Positions 18,204-28,015 of a stretch of 64,000 nucleotides of DNA are shown piece by piece (position 1 is the stretch's first letter; every line of letters starts with the position of its first letter). A model generated the notes under the pieces. It was not told where the DNA came from, ran no database searches, and saw nothing but the letters and a program-made list of their open reading frames with translations. The stretch covers positions 1 through 64,000 of the forward strand of contig FUZS01000003.1 in NCBI GenBank assembly GCA_900167215.1. Direction: 5' to 3'. The translations under genes and the position numbers were made by a program. Origin of the DNA: [Eubacterium] yurii. GTDB taxonomy: Bacteria > Bacillota > Clostridia > Peptostreptococcales > Filifactoraceae.

Positions 18204-19022
18204 ATGAAATTTGAATTTATAAGCAAAACATTAAATGCGTTTAAGGGATATAATAGCGCCACTTGTTCAAACTGTAAAAAAGAAACTAATAAGACAGTAT
18301 TAAAAAATAATGACTTCATATGTCCTCATTGTAATACTTATATAAAGATGTCTTCTATAGATAGAATTAACTACATCCTTGAAGATTATGAAGTGATTTC
18401 TCGAGAAGTAGTTTTTACAAATCCTATAGATTTTCCAAATTATAAGGAAAGTCAGGAAAAGATGAAAAGAAAATCCGGTATGCATGAAGCAGTGATGAGT
18501 GCTGTAGGAAGAATAAAAGATGAAAAAGTCGTAGTTTGTGCTATGGATGCTAACTATTTTATGGGATCAATGGGAAGTTATGTTGGTGAAGAAATATCAA
18601 ATACATTTGACTACGCAACAAAAAATAGGCTGCCTATTATTGTATTTTGTGCTTCAGGTGGAGCAAGAATGCAGGAAGGTATTTTTTCTTTGATGCAGAT
18701 GGCAAAGACAACTATTGCAGTAAACGAACACAATGATGCGAAATTGTTATATATTTCCTGCATGACAAACCCTACTACAGGAGGAGTTCTTGCAAGTTTT
18801 TCATCAATAGCTGATATTGTTATAGCTGAGCCCAATGCATATATAGGTTTTGCAGGTGCAAGAGTTATAAAACAGACAATAAGACAGGATTTACCTGAAG
18901 GATTTCAAAGTGCAGAATTTTTGTTGGAACATGGATTTTTAGATGATATAGTAAAAAGAGAAAATATGAGAGAATATCTTTATACGCTCTTAAAATTGCA
19001 TAAAGATCCTAAAGCGTTCTAA
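18204..19022 (+). CDS. accD: Acetyl-CoA carboxylase carboxyltransferase, beta subunit
   Basis: AccD with AccA transfers CO2 from biotin to acetyl-CoA, forming malonyl-CoA. The 272-residue protein has the N-terminal zinc ribbon, Cys21, Cys24, Cys40 and Cys43. The crotonase-like carboxyltransferase fold follows, with MGSMGSYVGEE and ASGGARMQEG and the oxyanion-forming glycines. accA follows after 77 bases. The partner subunits AccB and AccC are not in this cluster and must be encoded elsewhere. A perfect palindrome TGTTATAACA (18160-18169) lies upstream of the start; its role is unknown. Confidence 0.95.
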   Translation: MKFEFISKTLNAFKGYNSATCSNCKKETNKTVLKNNDFICPHCNTYIKMSSIDRINYILEDYEVISREVVFTNPIDFPNYKESQEKMKRKSGMHEAVMSAVGRIKDEKVVVCAMDANYFMGSMGSYVGEEISNTFDYATKNRLPIIVFCASGGARMQEGIFSLMQMAKTTIAVNEHNDAKLLYISCMTNPTTGGVLASFSSIADIVIAEPNAYIGFAGARVIKQTIRQDLPEGFQSAEFLLEHGFLDDIVKRENMREYLYTLLKLHKDPKAF

Positions 19023-19099
19023 ATAATTTAGCCAAATTATTATATTTGAAATTATTGTAAGATCAAAATATGTGAAAAGATTTTATTTGGGAGAAGTTA

Positions 19100-19930
19100 A
19101 TGGAAAACAATAGAAATATAGATAATTCATATGCTTACGAAACCGTAACTCGTGCAAGAGATAAAGAAAGACCTAAGGCTCAAGAATTTGCAGAAGCATT
19201 GATAAAAAAGCAGGTACAACTTCATGGTGACAGGTGTTTTGGAGAAGATCCTTGTGTCTTTGGTGGTATTGGACTTTATCATAGAATACCTGTAACATTT
19301 TTTGGTATGAGAAAAAGCAAGGAAATCTCAGAAAATATTAAGTACAATTTTGGTATGACTCATCCTGAAGGATATAGAAAGGCAATAAGATTGATGAAAC
19401 AGGCTGAAAAATTTTCAAGACCTGTAATTACTTTCATAGATACCCCTGGGGCATATCCTGGAATTGAAGCTGAAGAAAGAGGTCAAGGTCAGGCAATTGC
19501 GTCTTGTATAGCGTGTATGGCATCACTTAAGGTGCCAAGTATTGCCATATTCACAGGCGAAGGTGGAAGTGGGGGAGCTCTTGCATTTGCCACTGCAAAT
19601 AAGGTAATTATGATGGAAAACAGTATTTATTCTATACTTTCTCCTGAAGGTTTTGCAAGCATATTGTGGAAGGATGCAAACAGGGCTAAGGAAGCTGCAA
19701 GCATAATGAAACTGACAGCAAGAGAAATGTATGAATATAAGGTAGCTGATGATATCGTGAAGGAAGATGATTGGTCTGATGAAGATGCTAAAAAAAGAAA
19801 TTTTCTAAGATTGGATAAGATTGTTCAATATCATCTTTTAAAGCTTATGGATTTAAGCGAAGAAGATATTTTAAAATCAAGAAAAGAAAAATATTTTAAG
19901 ATGGGAGAGATAAATGGCATTAGAAATTAA
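19100..19930 (+). CDS. accA: Acetyl-CoA carboxylase carboxyltransferase, alpha subunit
   Basis: AccA is the partner of AccD in the carboxyltransferase heterotetramer. At 276 residues it is shorter than the ~320-residue E. coli form, as in many Firmicutes. Conserved segments include TPGAYPGIEAEERGQG and GEGGSGGALA, which line the carboxybiotin site. The N-terminal helix ERPKAQEF and the HGDRCFGEDP segment are also typical. It overlaps fabH by 17 bases, implying translational coupling. Confidence 0.95.
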   Translation: MENNRNIDNSYAYETVTRARDKERPKAQEFAEALIKKQVQLHGDRCFGEDPCVFGGIGLYHRIPVTFFGMRKSKEISENIKYNFGMTHPEGYRKAIRLMKQAEKFSRPVITFIDTPGAYPGIEAEERGQGQAIASCIACMASLKVPSIAIFTGEGGSGGALAFATANKVIMMENSIYSILSPEGFASILWKDANRAKEAASIMKLTAREMYEYKVADDIVKEDDWSDEDAKKRNFLRLDKIVQYHLLKLMDLSEEDILKSRKEKYFKMGEINGIRN

Positions 19931-20837
19931 AAAGACATCATCTTACTTGCCTGAAAAAATAATAAGTAATCAGCATTTTGAAAAATATCTTGACACTTCT
20001 GATGAATGGATAGCTTCCAGAACAGGAATCAAATACAGACATTTTTTGGATGGAAACAGTACTTCTTACTTGGTTGAACAAGTTTGTAAAAATTTTGATT
20101 TATCTGATGATGAGAGACAAAATATAAAAGCAGTGATTGTAACTACACTTTCAAGCGATTATGCTATGCCCAACTTAGCATGCTTTGCTCAAAGCTATCT
20201 CAATCTTGGAACAGATGTTTTTTCAACTGATATAAATATGGCATGCAGTGGATTTGCAGGTGGACTTAAATTGATTGAAGGACTCTTGCAAGAGGGACAA
20301 TACGGTATACTAATATCTGCTGAACATTTATCCAAGGTTATAGATCAAAATGACCGTTCTACTGCAGTGCTTTTTGGAGACGGCGCCGGAGGAGTATTAG
20401 TTGAAAAGAATAATAAGGAAAGTTTTTGTGATTTTGGAAGTAACTTTTCAAAATCAGCCTTGTCACTCCCTACCACGCAAAATGAATATGACTATGTAGG
20501 TATGGATGGAAAACTGGTATACAGATTTGCTGTTGAGACTATAAACAAGAGTATTACGAGAGTTCTTGATAAACTTGGAGTGAATCCTCAAGATATAGAT
20601 TATTTTATTTCTCATCAGGCAAATGAAAAGATACTTAAATCAGCTTGTAAAAAGTGGAATGTGTCTATGGATAAATTCCCTACAAATTTAGAAAATGTTG
20701 GAAATACATCTTCTGCAAGTATTCCTTTATTGCTGGATGAAATAAATAAAAAAGGAATGTTAAAAAAGGGAGATAAACTGATATTTTGTGGATTTGGTGG
20801 CGGACTTACGTGGGTTTCGTATTATTTGCAATGGTAG
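19914..20837 (+). CDS. fabH: 3-oxoacyl-ACP synthase III
   Basis: FabH starts fatty acid synthesis by condensing an acyl-CoA primer with malonyl-ACP. The Cys-His-Asn triad is visible: Cys111 in NMACSGF, His234 in SHQAN and Asn264 in NVGNTSS. The length of 307 residues is slightly below the usual 315-325. The start overlaps the accA end by 17 bases, with GGGAGAGATAA upstream. FabH primer choice sets the ratio of branched and straight chains, which the sequence alone does not reveal. Confidence 0.95.
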   Translation: MALEIKKTSSYLPEKIISNQHFEKYLDTSDEWIASRTGIKYRHFLDGNSTSYLVEQVCKNFDLSDDERQNIKAVIVTTLSSDYAMPNLACFAQSYLNLGTDVFSTDINMACSGFAGGLKLIEGLLQEGQYGILISAEHLSKVIDQNDRSTAVLFGDGAGGVLVEKNNKESFCDFGSNFSKSALSLPTTQNEYDYVGMDGKLVYRFAVETINKSITRVLDKLGVNPQDIDYFISHQANEKILKSACKKWNVSMDKFPTNLENVGNTSSASIPLLLDEINKKGMLKKGDKLIFCGFGGGLTWVSYYLQW

Positions 20838-20885
20838 TTTTAATATAAAGTATAAATATTATACATCTTAAAATTGGAGAAAATA

Positions 20886-21836
20886 ATGATAAATAAATTA
20901 TTAGGTATAAAATATCCTATACTTCAAGGTGGTATGGCTAACATATCAAATGGTGAATTTGCAAGTGCAATTTCAAATGCCGGAGCTCTTGGAACGATAG
21001 CAACAGGTGGTATGGATTCAAAGACACTTGTAGAACAGATAAGAATATGTAAAAGTAAGACGGATAAGCCTTTTGCTGTCAATCTTATGTTACTCCATCC
21101 TCTGATAGATGAATTTGCTCAAATAGTGATAGATGAGAAAGTTCCTGTAGTCACTACAGGAGCCGGCAACCCTTCTAAATATATGAAATCATGGAAGGAT
21201 GCAGGAATAAAGGTAATACCGGTAGTACCGAATCTAACTCTTGCAAAAAGAGTAGAAAGCAACGGAGCTGATGCTATAATTGCTGAAGGAAATGAAAGTG
21301 GTGGTCATATCGGACCAATGACCACTATGACAATTCTTGGAGAAATAGCGGGAAATGTGAGCATCCCGATAATAGCTGCCGGGGGCATCTGTAACGGTAG
21401 ACAGATGCTGGCTACTGAAGTGCTTGGAGCATCAGGAGTGCAGATGGGTACGATATTTTTAGCATCTGATGAATGCCCTATACATGAAAACTACAAAAAT
21501 TCAGTTATCAAAGCTTCAAGTAATCAGATTACAGTTACAGGTTATAGCATTTCAATGCCGGTAAGGTTGATTAAAAATGAGATGTCAAGAAAGTACCTTG
21601 ATATGGAGAGAAAAGGCACTGATAAGATGGAGCTTGAAAAATACACTTTAGGTTCTCTGAAAAAAGCGGTATTAGATGGAGATATAAAATCTGGGTCCGT
21701 TATGGCAGGACTTGTTGTAGGTCAGATAAAAGAAATACGACCTGTTAAGCAAATTATTGAAAATATAATAGCTGAATATAAGGCAGAGTGGGAGAATATA
21801 AGTGAAAAATCAAGGAATAAAGATTGGAAATTTTAG
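20886..21836 (+). CDS. fabK: Enoyl-ACP reductase II (FMN-dependent)
   Basis: FabK is the flavoprotein alternative to FabI for the last reduction of each elongation round, using NAD(P)H. The protein has 316 residues from ATG 20886, which follows TTGGAGAAA; TTG 20874 is in frame but overlaps this ribosome site. It is a TIM barrel with the N-terminal signature YPILQGGMANI, the histidine motif ESGGHIG, the FMN-phosphate region AAGGICNG and GASGVQMGTIF. No fabI or fabL is seen. It overlaps the next, related gene by 35 bases. Confidence 0.93.
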   Translation: MINKLLGIKYPILQGGMANISNGEFASAISNAGALGTIATGGMDSKTLVEQIRICKSKTDKPFAVNLMLLHPLIDEFAQIVIDEKVPVVTTGAGNPSKYMKSWKDAGIKVIPVVPNLTLAKRVESNGADAIIAEGNESGGHIGPMTTMTILGEIAGNVSIPIIAAGGICNGRQMLATEVLGASGVQMGTIFLASDECPIHENYKNSVIKASSNQITVTGYSISMPVRLIKNEMSRKYLDMERKGTDKMELEKYTLGSLKKAVLDGDIKSGSVMAGLVVGQIKEIRPVKQIIENIIAEYKAEWENISEKSRNKDWKF

Positions 21837-22869
21837 TCTTCAACACCCCATAATTCAAGGTGGTATGGGTGTAGGTATTTCTCTTGGTAATCTTGCCGGT
21901 ACAGTGGCAAAAAATGGTGCAATGGGTGTAATTTCTATGGCTGATGTCGGATATTTGGAAGATGATTTTAATAAAAATCCTATGCAAGCAAATAAAAGAG
22001 GCTTCAAAAAAGAAGTCGAAAAAGCCAGAAATTTAGCGCAAAGCAACGGGATTATTGCTGTAAATATAATGAGAGCTCTAAGTAATTTTGAAGAATATGT
22101 AAAGATGGCTGTTGAAGAAAAAATCGATGCAATAATAGTAGGTGCCGGAATGCCTCTTAATCTTCCTGAACTGGTAAAGGGTAGTGGAGCGCTTATAGCT
22201 CCAATAGTATCTTCAGTTAGAGCTTTAAAATTAATTTTAAAAAAATGGAAGAATAATTATCATAGATTACCTGATTTCATAGTATTGGAAGGTCCAAAAG
22301 CAGGAGGACATTTAGGTTTTTCAAGGCAAGAGATAGATGATGACAGTTTTAAAATAGAGAATTTAACAAAACAAGTGAGCGATTTTTTAAACAGTGATGA
22401 AGACTTAAAAGATAAAATTCCGTTTTTTTCTGCAGGTGGAATAGATACTAAAGAGAAGATAGACGAGATAATAGATTTAGGTGCAAGCGGAGTGCAAATT
22501 GCAACACCATTTATATTAACAGATGAATGCGACGCATCATTGGAGTATAAAAAAGTAATTCAAAAAGCAACAAAAGATGACATAAAAATAATACAATCTC
22601 CGGTAGGTCTGCCTGGAAGGGCTGTAAAAACTCCACTTCTTGAAAGATTAACTTTGGGAAGAATAGCTCCTAAAAGATGCATAGATTGTATCAGCCATTG
22701 CAATCCTAAGGATACTTTATATTGTATAACAGATGCACTTATTAGTGCAGTAAAGGGAGACTATGAAAACGGATTGTTCTTCTGCGGAGCAAATGGTGGT
22801 AATAATAAAGCTATTAGAAGTGTCAAAGAGCTGATAGAAGAACTTGTATACGGTAAAAAACTACAGTAG
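21802..22869 (+). CDS. FabK/nitronate monooxygenase-family FMN oxidoreductase
   Basis: The second FMN TIM-barrel enzyme in tandem, 355 residues, starts with GTG 21802 after GGGAG. It shares HPIIQGGMGVGISL, GPKAGGHLGF and the GASGVQIATPF phosphate region with FabK and nitronate monooxygenases. Its distinct feature is a C-terminal extension with a cysteine cluster, CIDC, then HC, then YC, and FCG nearer the end (about 293-331). From memory, clostridial relatives also have this tail. The physiological substrate is unknown; placement inside the fab cluster suggests a role with acyl-ACP or enoyl intermediates, which is inference. Confidence 0.8.
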   Translation: MKNQGIKIGNFSLQHPIIQGGMGVGISLGNLAGTVAKNGAMGVISMADVGYLEDDFNKNPMQANKRGFKKEVEKARNLAQSNGIIAVNIMRALSNFEEYVKMAVEEKIDAIIVGAGMPLNLPELVKGSGALIAPIVSSVRALKLILKKWKNNYHRLPDFIVLEGPKAGGHLGFSRQEIDDDSFKIENLTKQVSDFLNSDEDLKDKIPFFSAGGIDTKEKIDEIIDLGASGVQIATPFILTDECDASLEYKKVIQKATKDDIKIIQSPVGLPGRAVKTPLLERLTLGRIAPKRCIDCISHCNPKDTLYCITDALISAVKGDYENGLFFCGANGGNNKAIRSVKELIEELVYGKKLQ

Positions 22870-22892
22870 GATACACAAAATAGGAGAAGAAA

Positions 22893-23834
22893 ATGAAAAT
22901 ATGTTTTTTATATGGTGGTCAGGGAAGTCAAAAAACAGGTATGGGAAAAGATCTTTATGAAAACTACCCTGTATTTAAGGAGTTTTATGACAGTTTGTCG
23001 ACCAACTTTGATTTAAAAGATTATTCTTTCAATCAAAGCGATGAAGAAATTTCAAAAACTCAGTATACTCAACCTTTGATGGTAGCTTTTCAAATCGGTA
23101 TAACAAAGATACTAAAGGACAAAGGTATAGTTCCTGATATTGTTGGTGGACTTAGCATAGGAGAATACTCAGCCTTATATACAAGTGGAGTAATTACAGA
23201 TAAGGATGCCATTTTGATAGCTGAAAAAAGAGGAATTGCAATGTCAAAAAGCTCTGATGTAAGCTGTAAGATGATGGCTATTGTAGGTGCACCTGTTGAT
23301 TTGGTAAGAGATATATGTGAGAAAGTCAGTGAAAAAACAGGCTATGATGTGCAAATTTCCAATTTGAATTGTCCGGGACAGATAGTTATAGCAGGAGAAG
23401 CTAACGCTATAGATGAAGTAGTTTCAATCTTAAAAGAAAATAAGATAAGAAAGATAATCCAACTTAATGTAAGTGGAGCTTTCCATACTTCATATATGCA
23501 AAATGCCTCTGTAGAACTTGAAAACATATTTAAAGATATTGAGTTTTCTATACCTAAAATTGACTTGGGACTTAATGTTGACGGAAAAATATATGATGTA
23601 AATAAATATACTAAAGATGATATAAAAAATATTATGGTCAAACAAGTAAAAAGCACTGTATATTTTGAAGAAGAATTAAGAAATATGATATCTAATGGCG
23701 TTGATATCTTTGTAGAAATAGGATTTTCTTCAGTAATAAAGGGATTTTTAAAGAAAATTGATTCTGAAAAAAAAGTCTATGAAGTGTATTCAGTTGAAAC
23801 ATTGGAAAATTTTGTTAATGAAATGAAAAAATAG
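22893..23834 (+). CDS. fabD: Malonyl-CoA:ACP transacylase
   Basis: FabD loads malonate from CoA onto ACP for chain elongation. The protein is 313 residues. It has the N-terminal LYGGQGSQ oxyanion loop, the nucleophile Ser88 in GGLSIGEYSAL and the partner His198 in GAFHTSYM. The usual GHSxGE is GLSIGE here, a common Firmicute variant. Position between the FabK-like gene and fabG is conventional. Confidence 0.95.
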   Translation: MKICFLYGGQGSQKTGMGKDLYENYPVFKEFYDSLSTNFDLKDYSFNQSDEEISKTQYTQPLMVAFQIGITKILKDKGIVPDIVGGLSIGEYSALYTSGVITDKDAILIAEKRGIAMSKSSDVSCKMMAIVGAPVDLVRDICEKVSEKTGYDVQISNLNCPGQIVIAGEANAIDEVVSILKENKIRKIIQLNVSGAFHTSYMQNASVELENIFKDIEFSIPKIDLGLNVDGKIYDVNKYTKDDIKNIMVKQVKSTVYFEEELRNMISNGVDIFVEIGFSSVIKGFLKKIDSEKKVYEVYSVETLENFVNEMKK

Positions 23835-23899
23835 AGTCCAAATTTTTTACTTAATTTTTATAAAACTGTTAATGTTAATAAATATTTTAAAGGAGTCTT

Positions 23900-24631
23900 A
23901 TGGAAAATAAAGTTGCAATTGTAACCGGAGCAAGTAGAGGGATTGGAAAACAGATAGCTTTACAATTGGCAAGAGAAGGATATAACCTTATACTTTCATA
24001 TCAAAGTAATGATGAAAAAGCAAAACAAGTCCAACTTGATTGTGAAGCTTACAATGTAAGTGTAAATATATATAAAGGGGATTTATCCTCAGAAGACAAC
24101 TGCAAGTCTCTTATAGACTTAGCTATTACAAGTTTTGGTAAAATAGACTTATTGGTAAACAATGCAGGAGCAATAAAAGATAATCTAATCTTAAAAATGA
24201 CATCTGAAGATTTTATGAGCGTAATAAGTACCAATTTACTTTCTACATTCAACTGTTGTAAATATGCTTCTAAAATAATGGTAAAACAAAGATATGGTTG
24301 CATAATTAATATGTCAAGTGTCAGCGGTGTGTTCGGAAATGCAGGACAGGCTAATTACTCTTCAGCAAAGGCAGGAATAGTAGGACTTACAAAAACACTT
24401 GCAAAGGAGCTTGGAAAGAGAAATATAAGGGTAAATGCAATAGCTCCAGGCTTTATATCTACAGATATGACGAATAAATTTAGTGATGATATGGTTAAAG
24501 AAATAGAGAAACAAATACCTTTGAGTAAAATTGGTGATGTTGAAGATATTGCAAAAACTGTATCATTTTTAGCAAATTCTACTTATATAACAGGACAAGT
24601 AATAGTAGTAGACGGAGGGTTGAGTTTATAA
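23900..24631 (+). CDS. fabG: 3-oxoacyl-ACP reductase
   Basis: FabG is an NADPH-dependent short-chain dehydrogenase reducing 3-oxoacyl-ACP. The 243-residue protein has the cofactor motif TGASRGIG (9-16), NNAG (87-90) and the catalytic Ser140, Tyr153 and Lys157 (YSSAK). The C-terminal VVDGGLSL is typical. It overlaps fabF by one base (TAATG), indicating coupled translation. Confidence 0.96.
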   Translation: MENKVAIVTGASRGIGKQIALQLAREGYNLILSYQSNDEKAKQVQLDCEAYNVSVNIYKGDLSSEDNCKSLIDLAITSFGKIDLLVNNAGAIKDNLILKMTSEDFMSVISTNLLSTFNCCKYASKIMVKQRYGCIINMSSVSGVFGNAGQANYSSAKAGIVGLTKTLAKELGKRNIRVNAIAPGFISTDMTNKFSDDMVKEIEKQIPLSKIGDVEDIAKTVSFLANSTYITGQVIVVDGGLSL

Positions 24632-25872
24632 TGAAGAGATATGTCGCAGTAACAGGTATGGGAGCTGTATCTCCGATAGGTAACAGCTTGGAAGAGATTT
24701 CTAATAGCCTACAAAATGGATATAATGGAATTGATTTTATCAAAGCTTATGATACTTCTAATCAACAGGCAAAACTTGCAGGAGAAATCAAAAATCTCAA
24801 GATTGAAGATTATATAGATAAAAAGACTATGAGAAGAATGGACAGAGTAAATCAACTTGGTCTAATTGCAGGGATAATGGCTATAAATGATAGTGGTATC
24901 AATCTTGACGAAGTAGATAAAAATAAGTTTGGAACTATAATTTCATCCGGGATTGGTGGACTTGATACAATACAAAAGGAAGTTGAAAAGGGCAAAGAAA
25001 AAGGCTATGACAATATATCTCCGTTTTTTGTACCTATGTCTATAACTAATATGTCTGCATCATATATAGCAATGAAGTACAATTTACATGGTATATGTAA
25101 TTGTCCTGTTACAGCTTGTGCAGGCGGTACAATGGCAATAGGAGAAGCACTAAGACTCATAAGACATGGATACTTGGATTATGCACTTGCAGGAGGAAGT
25201 GAGTCTTGTATAATTCCACTTGGACTTGGTGGATTTACAGCTATGAAGGCATTGAGTTTCAGTGATGATCCAAATAGAGCAAGCATACCATTTGATAAGG
25301 AGAGAAGTGGCTTTGTTATGGGAGAGGGTTCCGGTGTTCTTATGTTGGAAGATCTTGAACATGCAAAAAATAGAAATGCAAGAATTTATGCTATTCTTGA
25401 CGGATATGGTGCAACATGTGATGCCTATCACATCACTTCACCTAATGAAGAGGGGAAGTTTGCTGAAAAATCAATGGAAAATGCGATAAAAGATTCAGGA
25501 ATAGATAAAGATAAGATTGTATATATAAATGCGCATGGTACATCTACTAAATTAAATGATATGTGTGAAACTAAGGCAATAAAAAATCTTTTCGGGGAGA
25601 AGGCATATGACCTTTATGTAAGTTCTACTAAATCAATGACAGGACACTTACTTGGAGCAAGTGGAGCAATTGAGGCTGTAATAACAGTGCTTTCAATGAA
25701 AAACAGCTTTATACCTCCAACAATCAACTATAAGGTTAAGGATGATGATTGTGATTTAAATATTGTACCTAATGTTGGTATAAAACATAAGATAGATTAT
25801 GCTCTTAGCAATTCTTTCGGATTTGGGGGTCATAACGGAACTATCTTATTTAGAAGTTTGGAGACACTATAA
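24631..25872 (+). CDS. fabF: 3-oxoacyl-ACP synthase II
   Basis: FabF extends acyl-ACP by two carbons in each cycle. It is 413 residues, standard length. The catalytic Cys163 (VTACAGGT), His302 (NAHGTST), Lys334 and His339 ([12 protein letters not shown]) are all present. The glycine-rich C-terminal motif is NSFGFGGHN. It follows fabG with a one-base overlap and precedes fabZ by 13 bases. Confidence 0.96.
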   Translation: MKRYVAVTGMGAVSPIGNSLEEISNSLQNGYNGIDFIKAYDTSNQQAKLAGEIKNLKIEDYIDKKTMRRMDRVNQLGLIAGIMAINDSGINLDEVDKNKFGTIISSGIGGLDTIQKEVEKGKEKGYDNISPFFVPMSITNMSASYIAMKYNLHGICNCPVTACAGGTMAIGEALRLIRHGYLDYALAGGSESCIIPLGLGGFTAMKALSFSDDPNRASIPFDKERSGFVMGEGSGVLMLEDLEHAKNRNARIYAILDGYGATCDAYHITSPNEEGKFAEKSMENAIKDSGIDKDKIVYINAHGTSTKLNDMCETKAIKNLFGEKAYDLYVSSTKSMTGHLLGASGAIEAVITVLSMKNSFIPPTINYKVKDDDCDLNIVPNVGIKHKIDYALSNSFGFGGHNGTILFRSLETL

Positions 25873-25885
25873 AGGAGAGTTAATA

Positions 25886-26311
25886 ATGCAGCTTGATATA
25901 AATGAGATAAAATCAATAATTCCTCATAGATACCCTTTCTTATTAATTGATAAAGTTCTTGATTTTGAAAGTGGTAAATTTGCCATAGCTCAAAAAATGG
26001 TTAGTTCAAATGAAGAATTTTTTAACGGACACTTTCCTAACTATCCTGTTATGCCTGGAGTTCTTATTCTTGAAGGAATGGCACAGACAGGTGCTGTTGC
26101 GATACTGTCATTGGAAGAAAATAAAGGGAAGATTGCACTTTTTGCCGGTGCTGATAAAGTGAGATTTAAAAGACAGGTAAAACCTGGTGATGTTATCACT
26201 TTTGAATGTGAACTTTTGGAGCAAAAGGGAGTTTTTGGAATAGGAAAAGCCAAAGCAAGCGTAAATGATAAGGTGGTTTGTCAAGCAGAACTTAAGTTTG
26301 TGATAAATTAA
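25886..26311 (+). CDS. fabZ: 3-hydroxyacyl-ACP dehydratase
   Basis: FabZ dehydrates 3-hydroxyacyl-ACP to the trans-2-enoyl form reduced by FabK. From ATG 25886, preceded by AAAGGAGAG, it has 141 residues. The hot-dog fold catalytic residues are His49 in [12 protein letters not shown] and Glu63 in LEGMAQ. The in-frame extension upstream to 25799 overlaps fabF and lacks a ribosome site. A terminator follows directly, ending the biosynthetic part of the cluster. No fabA, fabM or fabN isomerase is visible here. Confidence 0.95.
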   Translation: MQLDINEIKSIIPHRYPFLLIDKVLDFESGKFAIAQKMVSSNEEFFNGHFPNYPVMPGVLILEGMAQTGAVAILSLEENKGKIALFAGADKVRFKRQVKPGDVITFECELLEQKGVFGIGKAKASVNDKVVCQAELKFVIN

Positions 26312-26338
26312 TACTTTTTGTTTTAGTTTCCAGATAGT

Positions 26339-26380
26339 TGAAAAGGTCGGATGTTTTTTTGATAATCCGACTTTTTCATA
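26339..26380 (+). terminator. Rho-independent terminator after fabZ
   Basis: A 14 bp stem with one G-U pair is formed by 26339-26352 and 26365-26378 (TCGGAT with ATCCGA), with T-runs in the loop and the 3' arm. Confidence 0.8.
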
Positions 26381-26414
26381 TATCCTCATAGACATTTATA
26401 AAAGGAGGTTAGTT

Positions 26415-26900
26415 TTGGCAATTAATGAGAATGCTGTGTTAGTAGATTTGTTTAATGAAGTATATGATAAGTTTAAAATGAAATTCTATAAAAATATATT
26501 CAAGAGGTTTGAAGATAGAAGTCCTACTTTAACAGTGTTAGAGCTTTTTTGTGTAGAAATAATATACGCATTAAAAAGACCTACAATTTCTCAACTCACT
26601 GAATTTATGGAGACATCTCAGCCAAATACAGCATATAGGGTAGCATCATTAGTAAAAAAGGGTTATGTAAAAAAAGTCCAATCAACAGATGATAAAAGAG
26701 AATTTTACCTTGAAGTTACTGACAAGTATTACGGATACAGTGACATTAAAGAACAGTATATTAATATAGTTATAGATAGACTTAGAAAACAGAGTTCAAG
26801 AGAAGAAATTGAACATTTTGAAAGATTACTCAGGCTGATGACAAACGAACTTATGAGTGAAATAACAGACGAAATGAAAAAAAGTACAAAATTGATATAA
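26415..26900 (+). CDS. MarR-family transcriptional regulator
   Basis: This 161-residue protein has a MarR winged-helix domain, with recognition-helix region TSQPNTAYRVASLVKKGYV and wing DDKREFYLEVT at about residues 58-100. The start is TTG 26415, with AAAGGAGG seven bases upstream. It directly follows the fab cluster but after a terminator. FabT, the MarR-type repressor of fatty acid synthesis in streptococci, normally sits near the front of its cluster, so equivalence is only a guess. Low expression by read-through or a separate promoter is possible. Confidence 0.82.
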   Translation: MAINENAVLVDLFNEVYDKFKMKFYKNIFKRFEDRSPTLTVLELFCVEIIYALKRPTISQLTEFMETSQPNTAYRVASLVKKGYVKKVQSTDDKREFYLEVTDKYYGYSDIKEQYINIVIDRLRKQSSREEIEHFERLLRLMTNELMSEITDEMKKSTKLI

Positions 26901-27304
26901 ATTTATAAAAAATACGATTAGACTGTGAATTTAATAAAATATAATTTGAAAAAAGTTTTTTTTGGTGGTAAAATATAAATGCGAGGTGTTAGCTTTAATT
27001 TAATTTTATTGGTGTTATTTTTTTCAATTAAAATTATACATTTTATTATATAAAAAATTGAGATATCATCTATGAATAATTTTATTATTATTTGTAAAAA
27101 ATTTATTTTCATATAAATTACATATATGATTTTTCAGTTTCACTTTAGGAAATTTTATTCTAATTTATTTTTTATTTATATTTTTTTGATAAGTCGTTAA
27201 TGATAAAAATAATATAATTTTTTAATTTCTTGTATTCTTGATTTTAAATAAAATATGTATTTAAAATATCTATTAATAATAAAAAATAATGAGATGGAGA
27301 AGTT
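26901..27304. other. AT-rich intergenic stretch, no gene seen
   Basis: These 404 bases between the MarR gene and trmK are extremely AT-rich. I see a weak promoter-like TTGATA (27186-27191) with TAATAT 18 bases on, and no convincing coding frame, repeat or strong hairpin. Confidence 0.5.
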
Positions 27305-28015
27305 ATGATAAGCAAAAGATTACAATATATAGTGGACATGGTTACTCATTTTGAAACTATAGCTGATATAGGTTGTGATCATGGTTATGTTTGCGTTGAG
27401 CTTATCAAAAATAATAAGGTTAAAAAAGCGATAGCATCAGATATATCCTATCCTTCGCTGAAAAAAACAATAGATTTTGTCAAGGTGAATAAAATTGAGG
27501 ACAAAGTTGAAACCAGAGTAGGGGATGGTCTTGATGTGCTCAAGATAGATGAAGTTGATTCTATGATTATAGCAGGTATGGGGGGAGTTCTCATATCTGA
27601 GATTCTTAAAAAAAATTATAATTTAAAATTTAAGGAAAAAAATCCGCTTTTAATTTTACAACCTGTGCAACAGGCAAAAGATTTGAGATATTATTTATAT
27701 GAAAATAAATTTGAAATTGTAGACGAAGACATAATATTTGATATGGGAAAATATTACAACATAATTATTGCCAAAAAAGTAAATGAAATATCAAATGCTT
27801 ACTTGACTATTGAAAATTCTAAAGATGTTTACATGGAGTATGGCATATTAAATATTGTAAGAAAAAATATCTTAGTAAGAGAGATTTTAGAAGAAAGAAT
27901 TAAAAATTCTAAAAAACTTTTTGATGACTTAAAACAAAAACAAGTGAAAATTAGTGACCTTAACATATTATTGCAAAAAATTAAGGAAATGGAGGATGTG
28001 TATGAAACTTTGTAA
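27305..28015 (+). CDS. trmK: tRNA (adenine(22)-N(1))-methyltransferase
   Basis: TrmK methylates A22 in the D-loop region of tRNAs in Gram-positive bacteria. The 236-residue protein has the N-terminal SKRLQYIVDMV, the SAM motif DIGCDHGYV (21-29), then ASDIS, and the IAGMGGVLI catalytic region. A C-terminal coiled-coil follows. GAGATGGAG precedes the start. It overlaps the Nif3-like gene by 14 bases, an arrangement common in Firmicutes. Confidence 0.93.
   Translation: MISKRLQYIVDMVTHFETIADIGCDHGYVCVELIKNNKVKKAIASDISYPSLKKTIDFVKVNKIEDKVETRVGDGLDVLKIDEVDSMIIAGMGGVLISEILKKNYNLKFKEKNPLLILQPVQQAKDLRYYLYENKFEIVDEDIIFDMGKYYNIIIAKKVNEISNAYLTIENSKDVYMEYGILNIVRKNILVREILEERIKNSKKLFDDLKQKQVKISDLNILLQKIKEMEDVYETL

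Noticed and set aside
26918-27112. A 64-residue minus-strand frame in the AT-rich gap before trmK
   Set aside because: The composition is Ile/Lys/Phe-rich as expected from random AT-rich DNA; no ribosome site is evident.
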